From assembly GCF_036172515.1 (NCBI RefSeq), contig NZ_JAXKVW010000003.1:154243-218242 (forward strand): DNA of 64,000 bases. The letters are read 5' to 3'. This DNA is from Flexistipes sp. Its GTDB lineage: Bacteria > Chrysiogenota > Deferribacteres > Deferribacterales > Flexistipitaceae. Positions 51,825 to 61,062 of the stretch are shown one piece after another; position 1 is the first letter of the stretch, and each line of letters starts with the position of its first letter. A program made the translations under genes and the position numbers. The notes beneath the pieces were generated by a model that saw only the letters and a list, made by a program, of their open reading frames with translations, was not told where the DNA came from and did not search any database.

Positions 51825-52865
51825 ATGTTTGGTAAAAAAGAAAATCTCATCGGTGTTGATATAGGGAGCAACTCTGTAAAAGTATTGGAACTGAAAAGCA
51901 AGAAAGACGGCTATATTCTAAGCAATATCACTCATAAGGAATTGCCTGCAGATGTTATATCAGAAGGAACAATCGTTGATTATGGCGAACTGGTCAATTC
52001 GATAGTGGAGATTTTCAAAAACAACAAATTTTCCCATAAGAGAGTTGCGGGTGCCCTCAAGGGGAATGCAGTTATTGCCAAACGCCTCACTGTAGCATCT
52101 ATAGATGCTAAAAATTTCGATGAAGTTTTTAGATGGGAAGCTGAACAGTACATTCAAATGGATATAAATGAAGTAAATATAGACTATCAAATATTAAACA
52201 AAGATCAGGAGGTTGATCAGGCGGATGTTTTGCTGGCAGTTGCAAGGAAGGATTTGATAGCTGATATGATAAGCGTTCTGGAATCAGCAAAACTAAAACC
52301 CGAGTTGATTGATTTGGAAGTCTTTTCACTAATAAATGCTTTTGAAATGGGTTATGGAACAGACAGCGACATTACTTCAATTATAAATATAGGTCATTCT
52401 TCTATGCTCATTTTGTTTGTCAAGAACGGTTTGTACGAGTTTTCCAGGGAAACAAACTTTGGAGTGAAAGACTGTATCGAGCTTATTCAGCAGAGATTAA
52501 ATGTCAACGAAAGAGAAGCCACTACTTTGCTAAGGGATGCAGAGGCGGTGGAGTTTAATGAGGAATTGCAGGGTGTTTTTGATGAGTTCGGCAGTCAGCT
52601 TGCCGCAGAAGTTAAAAATACTTTCGATATGTTTTATACCAGTAGCCACCAGAATGTATTAAAATGTTATATTTGCGGCGGAGGCTCCAATCTGTACAAT
52701 GTCAAAGAAAATATAAGCAAGCAAACCTCTCTGGATGTGAACTATTTCAACCCCTTTACCAATATTGAAGTGGATAAGAAAGTGGATCTAGATTACCTTA
52801 ATCAGAATATGTACTTATTTAACGTTGCAGTAGGGCTTGCTTTACGAAAGGCGGGTGACAAATGA
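51825..52865 (+). CDS. pilM: Type IV pilus assembly protein PilM
   Basis: A 346-residue actin-like ATPase on the cytoplasmic side. GVDIGSNSVKVLEL at the N terminus is the phosphate-binding strand, and CYICGGGSNLYNVKENI is the later nucleotide loop. It binds the PilN N terminus. It overlaps pilN by 4 nt (ATGA), so it is coupled. Confidence 0.93.
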   Translation: MFGKKENLIGVDIGSNSVKVLELKSKKDGYILSNITHKELPADVISEGTIVDYGELVNSIVEIFKNNKFSHKRVAGALKGNAVIAKRLTVASIDAKNFDEVFRWEAEQYIQMDINEVNIDYQILNKDQEVDQADVLLAVARKDLIADMISVLESAKLKPELIDLEVFSLINAFEMGYGTDSDITSIINIGHSSMLILFVKNGLYEFSRETNFGVKDCIELIQQRLNVNEREATTLLRDAEAVEFNEELQGVFDEFGSQLAAEVKNTFDMFYTSSHQNVLKCYICGGGSNLYNVKENISKQTSLDVNYFNPFTNIEVDKKVDLDYLNQNMYLFNVAVGLALRKAGDK

Positions 52866-53407
52866 TAAAAATTAATTTATTACTAAGTAAAAAGAAAAAA
52901 TTTCGTCCTGTATATTTTGAGCTACTATTGTTTTTTATAATTGTCGTAGCTTTGGTTTTTAGTTTTAATCTCATTGTACAAGGACTTAACAGTAAAGCCC
53001 AGCTGATTCAAACAGAAATTGATAAGTTGAACAGAGAGTACAGAGAATTACAACAGGTGAAAAGAGAAGTTGATGCTTTTAAACAACAGAAACAGGAACT
53101 GCAAAGCAAAATTGACATTGTAAAGAAATTAAAACAGGATCAAAAAGGTTACTATAAAATTTTAACCGTTTTTGAGAAGGCTATGCCGGAGGATGTCTGG
53201 GTAGGCTCTATCAGTTTTGACGGCAACAGTATCAATGTATCCGGTTCATCTTTGAGAACAGCCTCGGTAAACGAATTTATTGTTAATCTGTATGAATCAA
53301 AAATTTTTACAAATGTTAATCTGCAGGTCGTAAGAAAAAAGACGGTAGAAAATATAGATATAAATGACTTCAGTATTACCGCTGATGTTCGTTTGGGTGG
53401 GGCGTGA
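52862..53407 (+). CDS. pilN: Type IV pilus assembly protein PilN
   Basis: A 181-residue inner-membrane protein. The short N terminus MIKINLLLSKKKK contains the INLL motif that contacts PilM. It is followed by one transmembrane helix (about 20-40), a coiled coil (about 43-95) and a ferredoxin-like periplasmic domain. Confidence 0.9.
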   Translation: MIKINLLLSKKKKFRPVYFELLLFFIIVVALVFSFNLIVQGLNSKAQLIQTEIDKLNREYRELQQVKREVDAFKQQKQELQSKIDIVKKLKQDQKGYYKILTVFEKAMPEDVWVGSISFDGNSINVSGSSLRTASVNEFIVNLYESKIFTNVNLQVVRKKTVENIDINDFSITADVRLGGA

Positions 53408-53409
53408 TT

Positions 53410-53979
53410 ATGCGTTTTTTAGAAAAGGTTCCACTACGATACAGAATTATTGTTGAAGTATTAGTAATAGTTATCCTGGTTGCTTTATTTTATTATTTTA
53501 TGTATCAGCCCAGGGTGGAAAAAATTACGCAGCTTAAACAGCAGTATGATTCGCTAAGTCTTAAGGTTTCAAGACTGAAGCCGATTGCTTTAAGTTACGA
53601 CCAGTTTAAAAGGGAAGTTGAGCTGCTAAATAAACAATTTAACATGGTATTGGAGGTTCTGCCAAATGAAAGGAGCTATAATGAGCTGTATGATCAAATT
53701 GTAGGACTGGCTGAGAAAAACGGAGTTAAGGTTCTGCTTTTTCAGCCTGCTGGGTTGAATCGGATAGATAATTTCCATTCATCAGTTAATTTTAATATGA
53801 ATGTTGAAGCAGGGTATGTGGAGTTAATAAGCTTTTTATACAGAATGAATTATCTTGATAAAATTATAAATTTGAGGAGTATGCAGATAAAAGGGATAAA
53901 AGATAAAGAAGGAGAAATTGTTTTAAATGTTAATTTGGGTTTGAATTCGTATATGTTTAATGTCCCGAAGGGGAATTGA
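53410..53979 (+). CDS. pilO: Type IV pilus assembly protein PilO
   Basis: A 189-residue inner-membrane partner of PilN: one transmembrane helix (about 14-32), a short coiled coil and a periplasmic domain. The ATG at 53410 is preferred over the overlapping GTG at 53404 because GGGTGGGG lies just upstream at suitable spacing. Confidence 0.88.
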   Translation: MRFLEKVPLRYRIIVEVLVIVILVALFYYFMYQPRVEKITQLKQQYDSLSLKVSRLKPIALSYDQFKREVELLNKQFNMVLEVLPNERSYNELYDQIVGLAEKNGVKVLLFQPAGLNRIDNFHSSVNFNMNVEAGYVELISFLYRMNYLDKIINLRSMQIKGIKDKEGEIVLNVNLGLNSYMFNVPKGN

Positions 53980-54020
53980 TGATGCGTATATTATACCGTA
54001 ATTTATTAAAGGGGCCATGT

Positions 54021-54569
54021 ATGTTAAACAAATATTTGGTTTATTGTTTTATATTGCTTATTGTGCTTTTGTTCGCAGCATGCGATATGATCCCCGGTTT
54101 TTCTGAAAAAACAGAATTCACGCCGAGAAAAGAAGAGCCAGTTAAGCCTGTTAAGGTTGATGTGAGTAATATTCAAGAGCAGGGCAAAGAGCTTAAGAGG
54201 CTTTTTGCTGACAAATATGTGCCTTTGGAATATACGTTCCAGAAGAATCCGTTTAGGTCAGTTGTCGAAATATACAAAGAATCTCAACTCGAGGAAGGAG
54301 TCTCAGCTAATCCGTTAAGGAATGTTACGTTAGAAAAGATATCTCTGGTAGGCACATTGCAGGGAGATGTAGGAGTAATAGGTGTGCTCAATGCCGAAGG
54401 AAATACATATTATGTTAAAACGGGCGATAGAATCGGTAAAAACGGAGGTGTAATTATTGACATCTCCGGAAATAAAATGCGTATAAGGCAAAGAGAACAG
54501 GATATTTTTGGAAATGTTCGTAGTGTTATCAAAGAATTAACATTGGAGCCTAAGGAGGAAGTAATATGA
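54021..54569 (+). CDS. pilP: Type IV pilus lipoprotein PilP
   Basis: A 182-residue lipoprotein. MLNKYLVYCFILLIVLLFAAC is a compact signal with a lipobox. An unstructured stretch follows, then a beta domain (KISLVGTLQGDVGVIGVLNA, YYVKTGDRIGKNGG) that binds the secretin PilQ. Start 54021 is chosen for AAGGGG upstream and signal length. An in-frame ATG at 53979, overlapping the pilO stop, is a real alternative and adds 14 residues. Confidence 0.85.
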   Translation: MLNKYLVYCFILLIVLLFAACDMIPGFSEKTEFTPRKEEPVKPVKVDVSNIQEQGKELKRLFADKYVPLEYTFQKNPFRSVVEIYKESQLEEGVSANPLRNVTLEKISLVGTLQGDVGVIGVLNAEGNTYYVKTGDRIGKNGGVIIDISGNKMRIRQREQDIFGNVRSVIKELTLEPKEEVI

Positions 54570-57034
54570 AATCCACTATCAGTAGAAAAATAAATTCGCC
54601 AATCACTTATAAAGATATTAGCCGGGGAGCTTTGCATATACCTTATCTCCTCAAGCTGCTCTCCGTTTTTATTATGCTTGTTCTGCTGGTATCGTGTGCT
54701 CAGAAACCGGTTAAGACTGCTGATGAGGACACACAAAAAATTTCCGTTACGAACATTTCTGTCGATAAAAATAATAACACCTATGAAATGAATATTGCCA
54801 CAGACGGCGAGGCTTTATTTAATACATATTACTCAAAAACGCCATATAAGATAATTGCAATGGTGGAAAGTGCAGATTTTTCAGCTGATCTGATGGCATA
54901 TAATTATTCAGCCGGTATAGTTGAAAATGTAAGTCTTATACCCTCTGCTAATTTCGCCACGATAGAAGTAAAGCTGAAACAGGATGTCAGCTATTCTTTC
55001 AATGAAAGTGCCCGGCAGCTGACAGTAAATTTTAAACCTTTATCGGAAACAAAAGTTATTGGCAAAAGCGGCTTGGATACCGGAAGTATAAATGTATCCG
55101 AACATACAGTGGCAAATTACGTGGAAAGTTATAACAATCTGTCAAGCGGATCAGATCTTCTCGTTAATATTGGTGTAGATGGTATAGTCAGATATGATTA
55201 CGGTTATCTTGATGACGGTAAATTTTACCTGGATCTTTTTGGAGTGAAGAGTGAACTTGCCAGGGATGCTTATCCGGGGAAAGGCTTAATCGAATCCGTT
55301 AAAGTCGGCAGTTATTACCCACCTCAGAAAGTGAGATTTATTTTTGAAATCACCAAATCCATGCCTATTTTTGCGGGACAAGATGGCAACCATCTTGTAG
55401 TTTCAAACAATATTTCAGAAGTACCCGAGGAAGCAAAGTATATTGTTTCAATGGACAATATTTTTGTAAACAATTACCAAAGTATTGTATTAAAGCTGAC
55501 AAATGACGTACCTTTCACTAAAAAGGTTATCGATGGCAATCTTGTGCTTACTTTTGATGCCCCGCTAAAACTTTTAAACTCAGTTAAGAATGTAGTGGCT
55601 TTTGATAATCAGCCTTTTAAGAAAGTAAAGGTTTTGGAGATAAACGGGAAAACATCTTTGATTGTTGAACCCAATGGAGATATTTACGCAAAAGTTGATA
55701 AAATGCCCGAAGGCATACTTATAACCGGCAGCTTTAGTAAGTTTTCAAAAGCCGATATAACGATGAAAGAGCAAGCTAAGCCAGTTGAATCAGCGGAAAA
55801 ATCAAAGAAAGAGACTAAGAAAGAAGACCTCATCAGTATCAATATTAAAAATATGGATGTTAAAGAGGCAATCAGACTCGTTTATTACGGAAGGGCGGAG
55901 AATCTCGTTTTCGGCAAAAACGTTCAGGGAACAGTAACTCTCTATCTGGATAAAGTGGACTACAGAAATGCCCTTGAGATGATATATAAAGAAAGCAATC
56001 TGATGGAAGTTAAAGAAAATAATATTACGTGGGTGGTTACCAAAGAACGCTATCAGCAGATGCAACAGGCTAAACTTGATGCAAAACAGCAGGAGAAAGA
56101 ACAACAGAAATTTGAGCCTATCCATACGGAAATAGTGTCTGTAAACTATTCCAATGCGTCAGAGTACAAAGGAATAATTTCAAGTGTCCTTTCTGAGAGA
56201 GGCAAAATACAGGTAGAAAGCAGGACTAACAGTTTTATTATTTCAGATACTAAGTCCGGGATTAAGAGGGCGAAAGAACTTTTGGCGAAACTTGATAAGC
56301 CTATACCGCAGGTGGAGATCGAGGCCCGTATTGTTGAAGTTTTTGACACAAACAACCTGAATATTGGTATCCAGTGGGGCGGTAATTATAACCAATCTGC
56401 AACCACCGCAAATTTTCCTAATACAATTAATGTAGAAGGCAATACAGCAGCAACGGGTCCGAGTGGAAGCGGATATTTGGTTAATTTACCTGTGGGGAAT
56501 CCTGCAGGAGCTTTAGCCCTTAGCCTCGGAAATGTAGCAAATACTTTTAATCTGGATGTTGCTTTATCCGCGCTTGAAACTCAGAATAAAGTTAAAACAG
56601 TATCCAGCCCAAGAATAACTACCTTGAACAACCAGGAAGCTGAAATCAAAAGCGGGAGCACAGCTATAATCGTTCCCACCGGGGATAATACAGAAACTGA
56701 AGAAGTGGATGTGGGTATAAAACTTAATATTACTCCCCAGATCACACCGAATAACATGATTTTTTTAAACATAGAGGTTGAAAAAAGTACATTGGGGCAG
56801 GTTACTGCAAATACTGCAACTACTGAAGAAAAGAAGGCTTCCACTCAAGTCTTGCTTGAAAATGGTGAGACAACCGTTATAGGCGGCATTTATGAAAATT
56901 CGGAAACAAGCACGGTGCAGGGTGTACCGTTTTTACAAAATATTCCGTTCTTAGGGTGGCTGTTTAAGTCTAAACAAAAGATCGTTGATAAAAAAGAATT
57001 AATGGTTTTTATAACCCCGAGAGTGGTTGAATAG
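54566..57034 (+). CDS. pilQ: Type IV pilus secretin PilQ
   Basis: An 822-residue outer-membrane secretin through which the pilus exits. The N terminus is long (about 26 residues before the hydrophobic core) and reaches a lipobox-like LLVSC with Cys44, so it may be a lipoprotein. AMIN domains (about 60-380), a secretin/TonB short N domain (about 420-500), an N1 domain, and the secretin barrel with VSSPRITTLNNQEAEIKSG and GVPFLQNIPFLGWLF follow. It overlaps pilP by 4 nt. A TTG in the GALHIPY segment could be the true start. Confidence 0.93.
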   Translation: MKSTISRKINSPITYKDISRGALHIPYLLKLLSVFIMLVLLVSCAQKPVKTADEDTQKISVTNISVDKNNNTYEMNIATDGEALFNTYYSKTPYKIIAMVESADFSADLMAYNYSAGIVENVSLIPSANFATIEVKLKQDVSYSFNESARQLTVNFKPLSETKVIGKSGLDTGSINVSEHTVANYVESYNNLSSGSDLLVNIGVDGIVRYDYGYLDDGKFYLDLFGVKSELARDAYPGKGLIESVKVGSYYPPQKVRFIFEITKSMPIFAGQDGNHLVVSNNISEVPEEAKYIVSMDNIFVNNYQSIVLKLTNDVPFTKKVIDGNLVLTFDAPLKLLNSVKNVVAFDNQPFKKVKVLEINGKTSLIVEPNGDIYAKVDKMPEGILITGSFSKFSKADITMKEQAKPVESAEKSKKETKKEDLISINIKNMDVKEAIRLVYYGRAENLVFGKNVQGTVTLYLDKVDYRNALEMIYKESNLMEVKENNITWVVTKERYQQMQQAKLDAKQQEKEQQKFEPIHTEIVSVNYSNASEYKGIISSVLSERGKIQVESRTNSFIISDTKSGIKRAKELLAKLDKPIPQVEIEARIVEVFDTNNLNIGIQWGGNYNQSATTANFPNTINVEGNTAATGPSGSGYLVNLPVGNPAGALALSLGNVANTFNLDVALSALETQNKVKTVSSPRITTLNNQEAEIKSGSTAIIVPTGDNTETEEVDVGIKLNITPQITPNNMIFLNIEVEKSTLGQVTANTATTEEKKASTQVLLENGETTVIGGIYENSETSTVQGVPFLQNIPFLGWLFKSKQKIVDKKELMVFITPRVVE

Positions 57035-57054
57035 TTATTTAGGAGGAGAGTATT

Positions 57055-57168
57055 ATGAAGCATTTTATGTTAGCATTAATCATTATAACGTTTGTTTATG
57101 AATGTGGATTTGTAAGTGAGGGGGATTCCATCTCATCATTCGAGTCAGTGGTTGACGGCTGTGCATAA
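57055..57168 (+). CDS. 37-residue ORF between pilQ and lpxB
   Basis: The ATG at 57055 is preceded by an excellent AGGAGGAG, and the frame of 37 codons ends with TAA abutting the lpxB ATG. The peptide MKHFMLALIIITFVYECGFV then SEGDSISSFESVVDGCA has one hydrophobic segment and two Cys. The good ribosome site and perfect abutment suggest it is translated. It may be a small membrane or secreted peptide, or may serve to couple lpxB translation, which has no ribosome site of its own at the right spacing. I recognise no homolog. Confidence 0.5.
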   Translation: MKHFMLALIIITFVYECGFVSEGDSISSFESVVDGCA

Positions 57169-58269
57169 ATGAAAGTTTTTATGATTGCCGGCGAAGAGTC
57201 CGGCGATATTCACGGAAGTAATCTCATCCGTCAGCTGCAGAAGCTGGCGGATGTTTCTTTATACGGTACCGGCGGGGATAACCTCAAATCACTGGGTCAG
57301 GAGCAGTATTTCAGAACAGACCAAATGACGATTATCGGTCTGGATGATATCGTTTCAAATATCCCCTTCATTTACAGAATGTTCAAAACACTTGAAGAAA
57401 AGCTCGATGAAGTTAAACCGGATTTGGTTATACTGGTTGATTATCCCGGCTTTAATCTGAGGTTTGCCAAAAAAGCACATGCGAAAAATTGTAAAGTAGT
57501 TTACTACATAGCTCCCCAGGTCTGGGCGTGGCATTATTCAAGGGTACACAAAATAAAAAAATATATTGATAAAGTCTTATGCATTCTCCCTTTTGAGGAA
57601 GAACTATTTAAGCGGGAAGGTATAGATGCGACCTATGTGGGCAATCCTGTAGTGGACAATATGAAGTACACATTTGCAAACAGAAGCGAATTTTGTAAAT
57701 ATCTCTCATTAGATGGAAATAAAGAGATTATCGGGCTATTGCCCGGTAGCAGGAAACGGGAAATTTCCGGATTGTTGCCGGAAATGATTAAGGCCTCTGA
57801 ACATTTTGCAGATAATTTTGAATTTGTTGTTGCGAAGGCGGCCGGTGTGAATGCCAATGTAATTGCAGAGTATACAGATAACACTAAAGTCAAAATGGCA
57901 GAAAACTGTACTTATGATGTGATGAAATATTCCAAGCTTGCATGGGTTTGCTCCGGGACTGCAACTTTGGAAACTTCTTTAAATCAAACGCCGATGATTT
58001 TGTTGTATAAAGTTGGGTCGTTAAGCTGGTTTATCGGCAAAATGCTGGTAAAAACAAAATATGCCGGACTGCCTAATATCATTGAAGGCAGAGAAATTAT
58101 TCCTGAATTACTGCAGAGCGATATGAATGCAGAAAATATTATTAACAAAACTGAGATGATTCTTAATAATTACGATAAGTTTAAAAAAGATATAGAAAAT
58201 ATCAGCAGTAAATTTGATCGAATCGATCCATCCAAGAAGGCCGCCGAAGAAATACTTTCGATAATCTAA
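57169..58269 (+). CDS. lpxB: Lipid-A-disaccharide synthase
   Basis: A 366-residue glycosyltransferase that joins UDP-diacylglucosamine and lipid X. Family motifs: MIAGEESGDIHGSNLI at the start, APQVWAWHYSRVHKIKKYID, YVGNPVVDN and LLPGSRKREI. It shows that the organism makes lipid A and so has an outer membrane. It is not next to lpxA/lpxD/fabZ here. Confidence 0.96.
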   Translation: MKVFMIAGEESGDIHGSNLIRQLQKLADVSLYGTGGDNLKSLGQEQYFRTDQMTIIGLDDIVSNIPFIYRMFKTLEEKLDEVKPDLVILVDYPGFNLRFAKKAHAKNCKVVYYIAPQVWAWHYSRVHKIKKYIDKVLCILPFEEELFKREGIDATYVGNPVVDNMKYTFANRSEFCKYLSLDGNKEIIGLLPGSRKREISGLLPEMIKASEHFADNFEFVVAKAAGVNANVIAEYTDNTKVKMAENCTYDVMKYSKLAWVCSGTATLETSLNQTPMILLYKVGSLSWFIGKMLVKTKYAGLPNIIEGREIIPELLQSDMNAENIINKTEMILNNYDKFKKDIENISSKFDRIDPSKKAAEEILSII

Positions 58270-58348
58270 TCGTTTTCTGATTTCTATTTAATGTTTTTAA
58301 CGGATTTCTACTTGTAAAATTGATATTTTGTAAAATATTTAAAAATAT

Positions 58349-58480
58349 GAGACCTTTGAATAATGTATTCTTATAAATTTTACCACCCCTTAATCCCCTC
58401 CTAACTCTTTGATAGGAGGGGAGATAAAGCTCCTCCCCTAAATTAGGGGAGGTTGGGTGGGGTACTTATTCAAGGGGCTC
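58349..58480. repeat. MITE-like palindromic element, 132 bp
   Basis: GAGACCTTTGAATAA (58349-58363) and TTATTCAAGGGGCTC (58466-58480) are imperfect terminal inverted repeats (13 of 15). Between them are two GC-rich hairpins, CCCCTCCTA/TAGGAGGGG and CCTCCCC/GGGGAGG. The outer arms also pair (ACCACCCC/GGGTGGGG). There is no coding capacity. It ends 28 nt before the SDR start codon. Confidence 0.65.
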
Positions 58481-58507
58481 AATATACTAAAATACAGGGG
58501 TATAACC

Positions 58508-59299
58508 ATGGATCTTGGGCTAAAGGGCAAAGCAATGTTTGTGGCAGCATCATCAAAGGGTATCGGTTTAGGTGTGGCAAAAGCTTTGGCTGAGGAAGAT
58601 GCGGATGTTTTAATAGGCAGCAGAAATGAAGAGCAGGTTGATAAAAGTGTTTCTGAATTGAATAAGTTGGGAAAGGGCAGAGTTGTCGGTCATTTTCTGG
58701 ATGCTTCGGATGCCAGATCCATAAAGGAGTGGGTAGAATTCGGAACGGCAAAATTGGGAGACCCCGATGGTTTGCTTGTAAATGCCGGCGGCCCTCCTGC
58801 CGGAAAGTTTCTGGATTTTTACGACTCAGACTGGCAGAGTGCATTTGAACTAACGCTTATGAGCGCTGTGAGGATGATAAAGGCTGTACTGCCTAAAATG
58901 AGAGAAAAAGGTAAGGGATCTGTTTTGTCCGTGACCTCCTCATCCGTAAAAGAGCCTATAGAGTCACTGCTGCTGTCAAACGTTATGCGATCCGGTGTAA
59001 CCAGCTTGATGAAAAGTCTATCTGTAGAATTCGGTCCGGAAAATATCCGTTTCAACAATTTAGTACCGGGAAGAATAGACACGGAAAGGGTAAAGCACCT
59101 TGATGAAATAAACTCAAAAATGCTGAATATCCCACTGGAAAAACATAAGAAAAATGAAATGTCCTCCATTCCATTAAGAAGATATGGCACAACGGATGAA
59201 ATAGGCAGAGCCGGTGCTTTTTTACTGTCCGATGCTTCAAGTTATATTAGCGGTGTTACGCTTCTTGTGGACGGAGCCAAAACCAAAACTGTATGGTAG
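58508..59299 (+). CDS. Atypical short-chain dehydrogenase/reductase family protein
   Basis: A 263-residue Rossmann-fold protein: nucleotide motif AASSKGIGLG (13-22), VNAGG, the catalytic-region Ser in VTSSSVKEP, and a C-terminal ISGVTLLVDGA. The usual YxxxK is replaced by SNVMR in LLLSNVMRSGVTSLMKSLSV, so both Tyr and Lys are missing. It belongs to a divergent FabG-like subgroup with LSN and Arg at this place. The substrate is unknown. The ATG at 58508 is chosen for AGGGG upstream. A longer frame begins inside the repeat element. Confidence 0.85.
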   Translation: MDLGLKGKAMFVAASSKGIGLGVAKALAEEDADVLIGSRNEEQVDKSVSELNKLGKGRVVGHFLDASDARSIKEWVEFGTAKLGDPDGLLVNAGGPPAGKFLDFYDSDWQSAFELTLMSAVRMIKAVLPKMREKGKGSVLSVTSSSVKEPIESLLLSNVMRSGVTSLMKSLSVEFGPENIRFNNLVPGRIDTERVKHLDEINSKMLNIPLEKHKKNEMSSIPLRRYGTTDEIGRAGAFLLSDASSYISGVTLLVDGAKTKTVW

Positions 59300-59323
59300 A
59301 AGTATTTTAAAATTGAGGTAAAT

Positions 59324-60760
59324 GTGAAGATAAACAAAATACGGGCGAATGTATATAAAATTTCCAGAGATGATTATCCTGAAATGAATGTACCGGCATT
59401 CTTATATGCATCAGATATGATGATGGAAGATATAGAGAATGATCAAAGCCTTACACAACTGAAGAATGCCGCAATGCTCCCCGGTATAGCCAACGGAGTG
59501 TATGCTATGCCCGATATTCATTACGGTTACGGCCTTCCTATCGGCGGAGTGCTTCCTGTTTATGCCGACAAAGGCGTAATCACGCCGGGGGGTGTCGGGT
59601 TTGATATAAACTGCGGTGTCAGACTGATTACATTTGATATTAACAAATCGGAACTTAAAAACCCTGAGTCTCTCGTGAAGCATTTATATAAAAAGATTCC
59701 ATGCGGAGTGGGTGAGGGTGGAAATATAAAGCTTTCAAATAAAGAAATGACAAAGCTGCTGCAGGAAGGCTCAAAGTGGGCAGTGAATAGTGGCTACGGT
59801 AACGAATCTGACCTGTACAACACTGAATCCTTCGGATGCCTCTCCGGAGCAGACCCGTCGCAGGTCTCAGAAAGAGCTATTGAGAGGGGTTCAGATCAAT
59901 GCGGAACTCTGGGGAGCGGGAATCATTTCCTTGAGATTGGATTAGTGGATGAAATTTTTGATAATGAAACGGCAAAATTTTGGGGGCTTGAAGAAGGAAA
60001 ATTAACACTGATGATTCATTCTGGCTCCCGCGGGCTTGGTCATCAGATTTGTACCGATTTTCTCAAGATTTTCGAAAGGGCACTTGAAAAATATAAAATT
60101 AGTGTTCCCGATAAGCAGCTGAGTTGTGCACCTGTTGACAGTGATGAATCAAGAAAATATCTTTCTGCCATGGCGTGTGCTGCCAATTTTGCATGGGCTA
60201 ACAGACAAATCCTTATGAATCTGGCAGTTTCAGCAGTTGCGGATTATTTCAAAGTAAAACCGGAAAATTTAAATTACAGGCTTATTTATGATGTGGCTCA
60301 TAATATAGTAAAAAAAGAGTTTTTTGATTTAAAATCTAAAAACTGTGAAATATATGTACACAGGAAGGGAGCTACCAGAGCTTTGCCTCCCGGTCATAAG
60401 GATTTGCCGGAGCATCTTAAAAAAGCCGGTCAGCCTGTGATTATTCCGGGTGATATGGGCAGATATTCCTATATCCTTTCGGGTGCAAAAAATGCTCCGG
60501 AACTTTCTTTTAACTCGGCCTGCCACGGCGCCGGCAGGGTACTGAGCCGCAAAAAAGCAGTCAAAACTGCCGGAGATCGTAATATTGCAATGGAGTTAAA
60601 GGTTAAAAATATTTATGTGATGAGCAGAGGTAAAAAAACACTCAAGGAAGAGATGCCGGATGCATACAAAGATGTTGCAAACGTTGTTGATGTGGTGCAT
60701 AATCTGAAAATTGCCGAAAAAACGGCGAGAATTAAACCAATATGTGTTATAAAGGGTTAG
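59324..60760 (+). CDS. rtcB: RNA-splicing ligase RtcB
   Basis: A 478-residue GTP- and manganese-dependent RNA ligase that joins 2',3'-cyclic phosphate and 5'-OH ends. The metal Cys is in GVGFDINCGVRL. GTLGSGNHFLEI and HSGSRGLGHQ carry metal His residues. HRKGATRA precedes the C-terminal HGAGR with the guanylylated His region. The start is GTG with TTGAGG upstream. No archease gene (its usual partner) or rtcA/rtcR is adjacent. It overlaps no gene but is followed at once by a small unknown gene. Confidence 0.95.
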   Translation: MKINKIRANVYKISRDDYPEMNVPAFLYASDMMMEDIENDQSLTQLKNAAMLPGIANGVYAMPDIHYGYGLPIGGVLPVYADKGVITPGGVGFDINCGVRLITFDINKSELKNPESLVKHLYKKIPCGVGEGGNIKLSNKEMTKLLQEGSKWAVNSGYGNESDLYNTESFGCLSGADPSQVSERAIERGSDQCGTLGSGNHFLEIGLVDEIFDNETAKFWGLEEGKLTLMIHSGSRGLGHQICTDFLKIFERALEKYKISVPDKQLSCAPVDSDESRKYLSAMACAANFAWANRQILMNLAVSAVADYFKVKPENLNYRLIYDVAHNIVKKEFFDLKSKNCEIYVHRKGATRALPPGHKDLPEHLKKAGQPVIIPGDMGRYSYILSGAKNAPELSFNSACHGAGRVLSRKKAVKTAGDRNIAMELKVKNIYVMSRGKKTLKEEMPDAYKDVANVVDVVHNLKIAEKTARIKPICVIKG

Positions 60761-60762
60761 TT

Positions 60763-61062
60763 ATGGAACCAAAATGGATGGCTGTATTTTCCAACATGAA
60801 CTGGTATGAGGCCGATTTTGAGAAAAACGGCAGTACTGTTGAGGTTACACTGTTAAAATCTGATGAGAAATTAAAGGGGAAGATTACTGCTGAAAACGAT
60901 GAAACAAAGGTTATCAGGGTTGCCCTGGAGGACGGACGGCAGATAGACCTAGCTGATTTCAATGTAATTGACAACTTTTTTGAAAACAATCATATCAATT
61001 TTAAAAACCGCAAAGGTCTCCACAGGGAAATCAGAAGGTATATAGATTTCAGTATCTCATGA
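60763..61062 (+). CDS. Unknown 99-residue protein downstream of rtcB
   Basis: It starts MEPKWMAVFSNMNWYEADFE and looks like a small beta-rich soluble domain (VEVTLLKSDEKLKGKITAEN, VIRVALEDGRQIDLADFNVI) with a basic C terminus (KNRKGLHREIRRYIDF). It has no signal, membrane helix or Cys pairs. I do not recognise the family, and it does not look like archease. It lies 2 nt after rtcB and overlaps the next gene by 4 nt, so it sits firmly in the same operon. The ATG at 60763 is chosen for AAAGGG upstream. Confidence 0.7.
   Translation: MEPKWMAVFSNMNWYEADFEKNGSTVEVTLLKSDEKLKGKITAENDETKVIRVALEDGRQIDLADFNVIDNFFENNHINFKNRKGLHREIRRYIDFSIS

Noticed and set aside
60763..61062. Archease, the usual RtcB partner
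   Set aside because: The protein is about 99 residues and lacks the archease sequence features I know. No metal-binding acidic pattern is seen.
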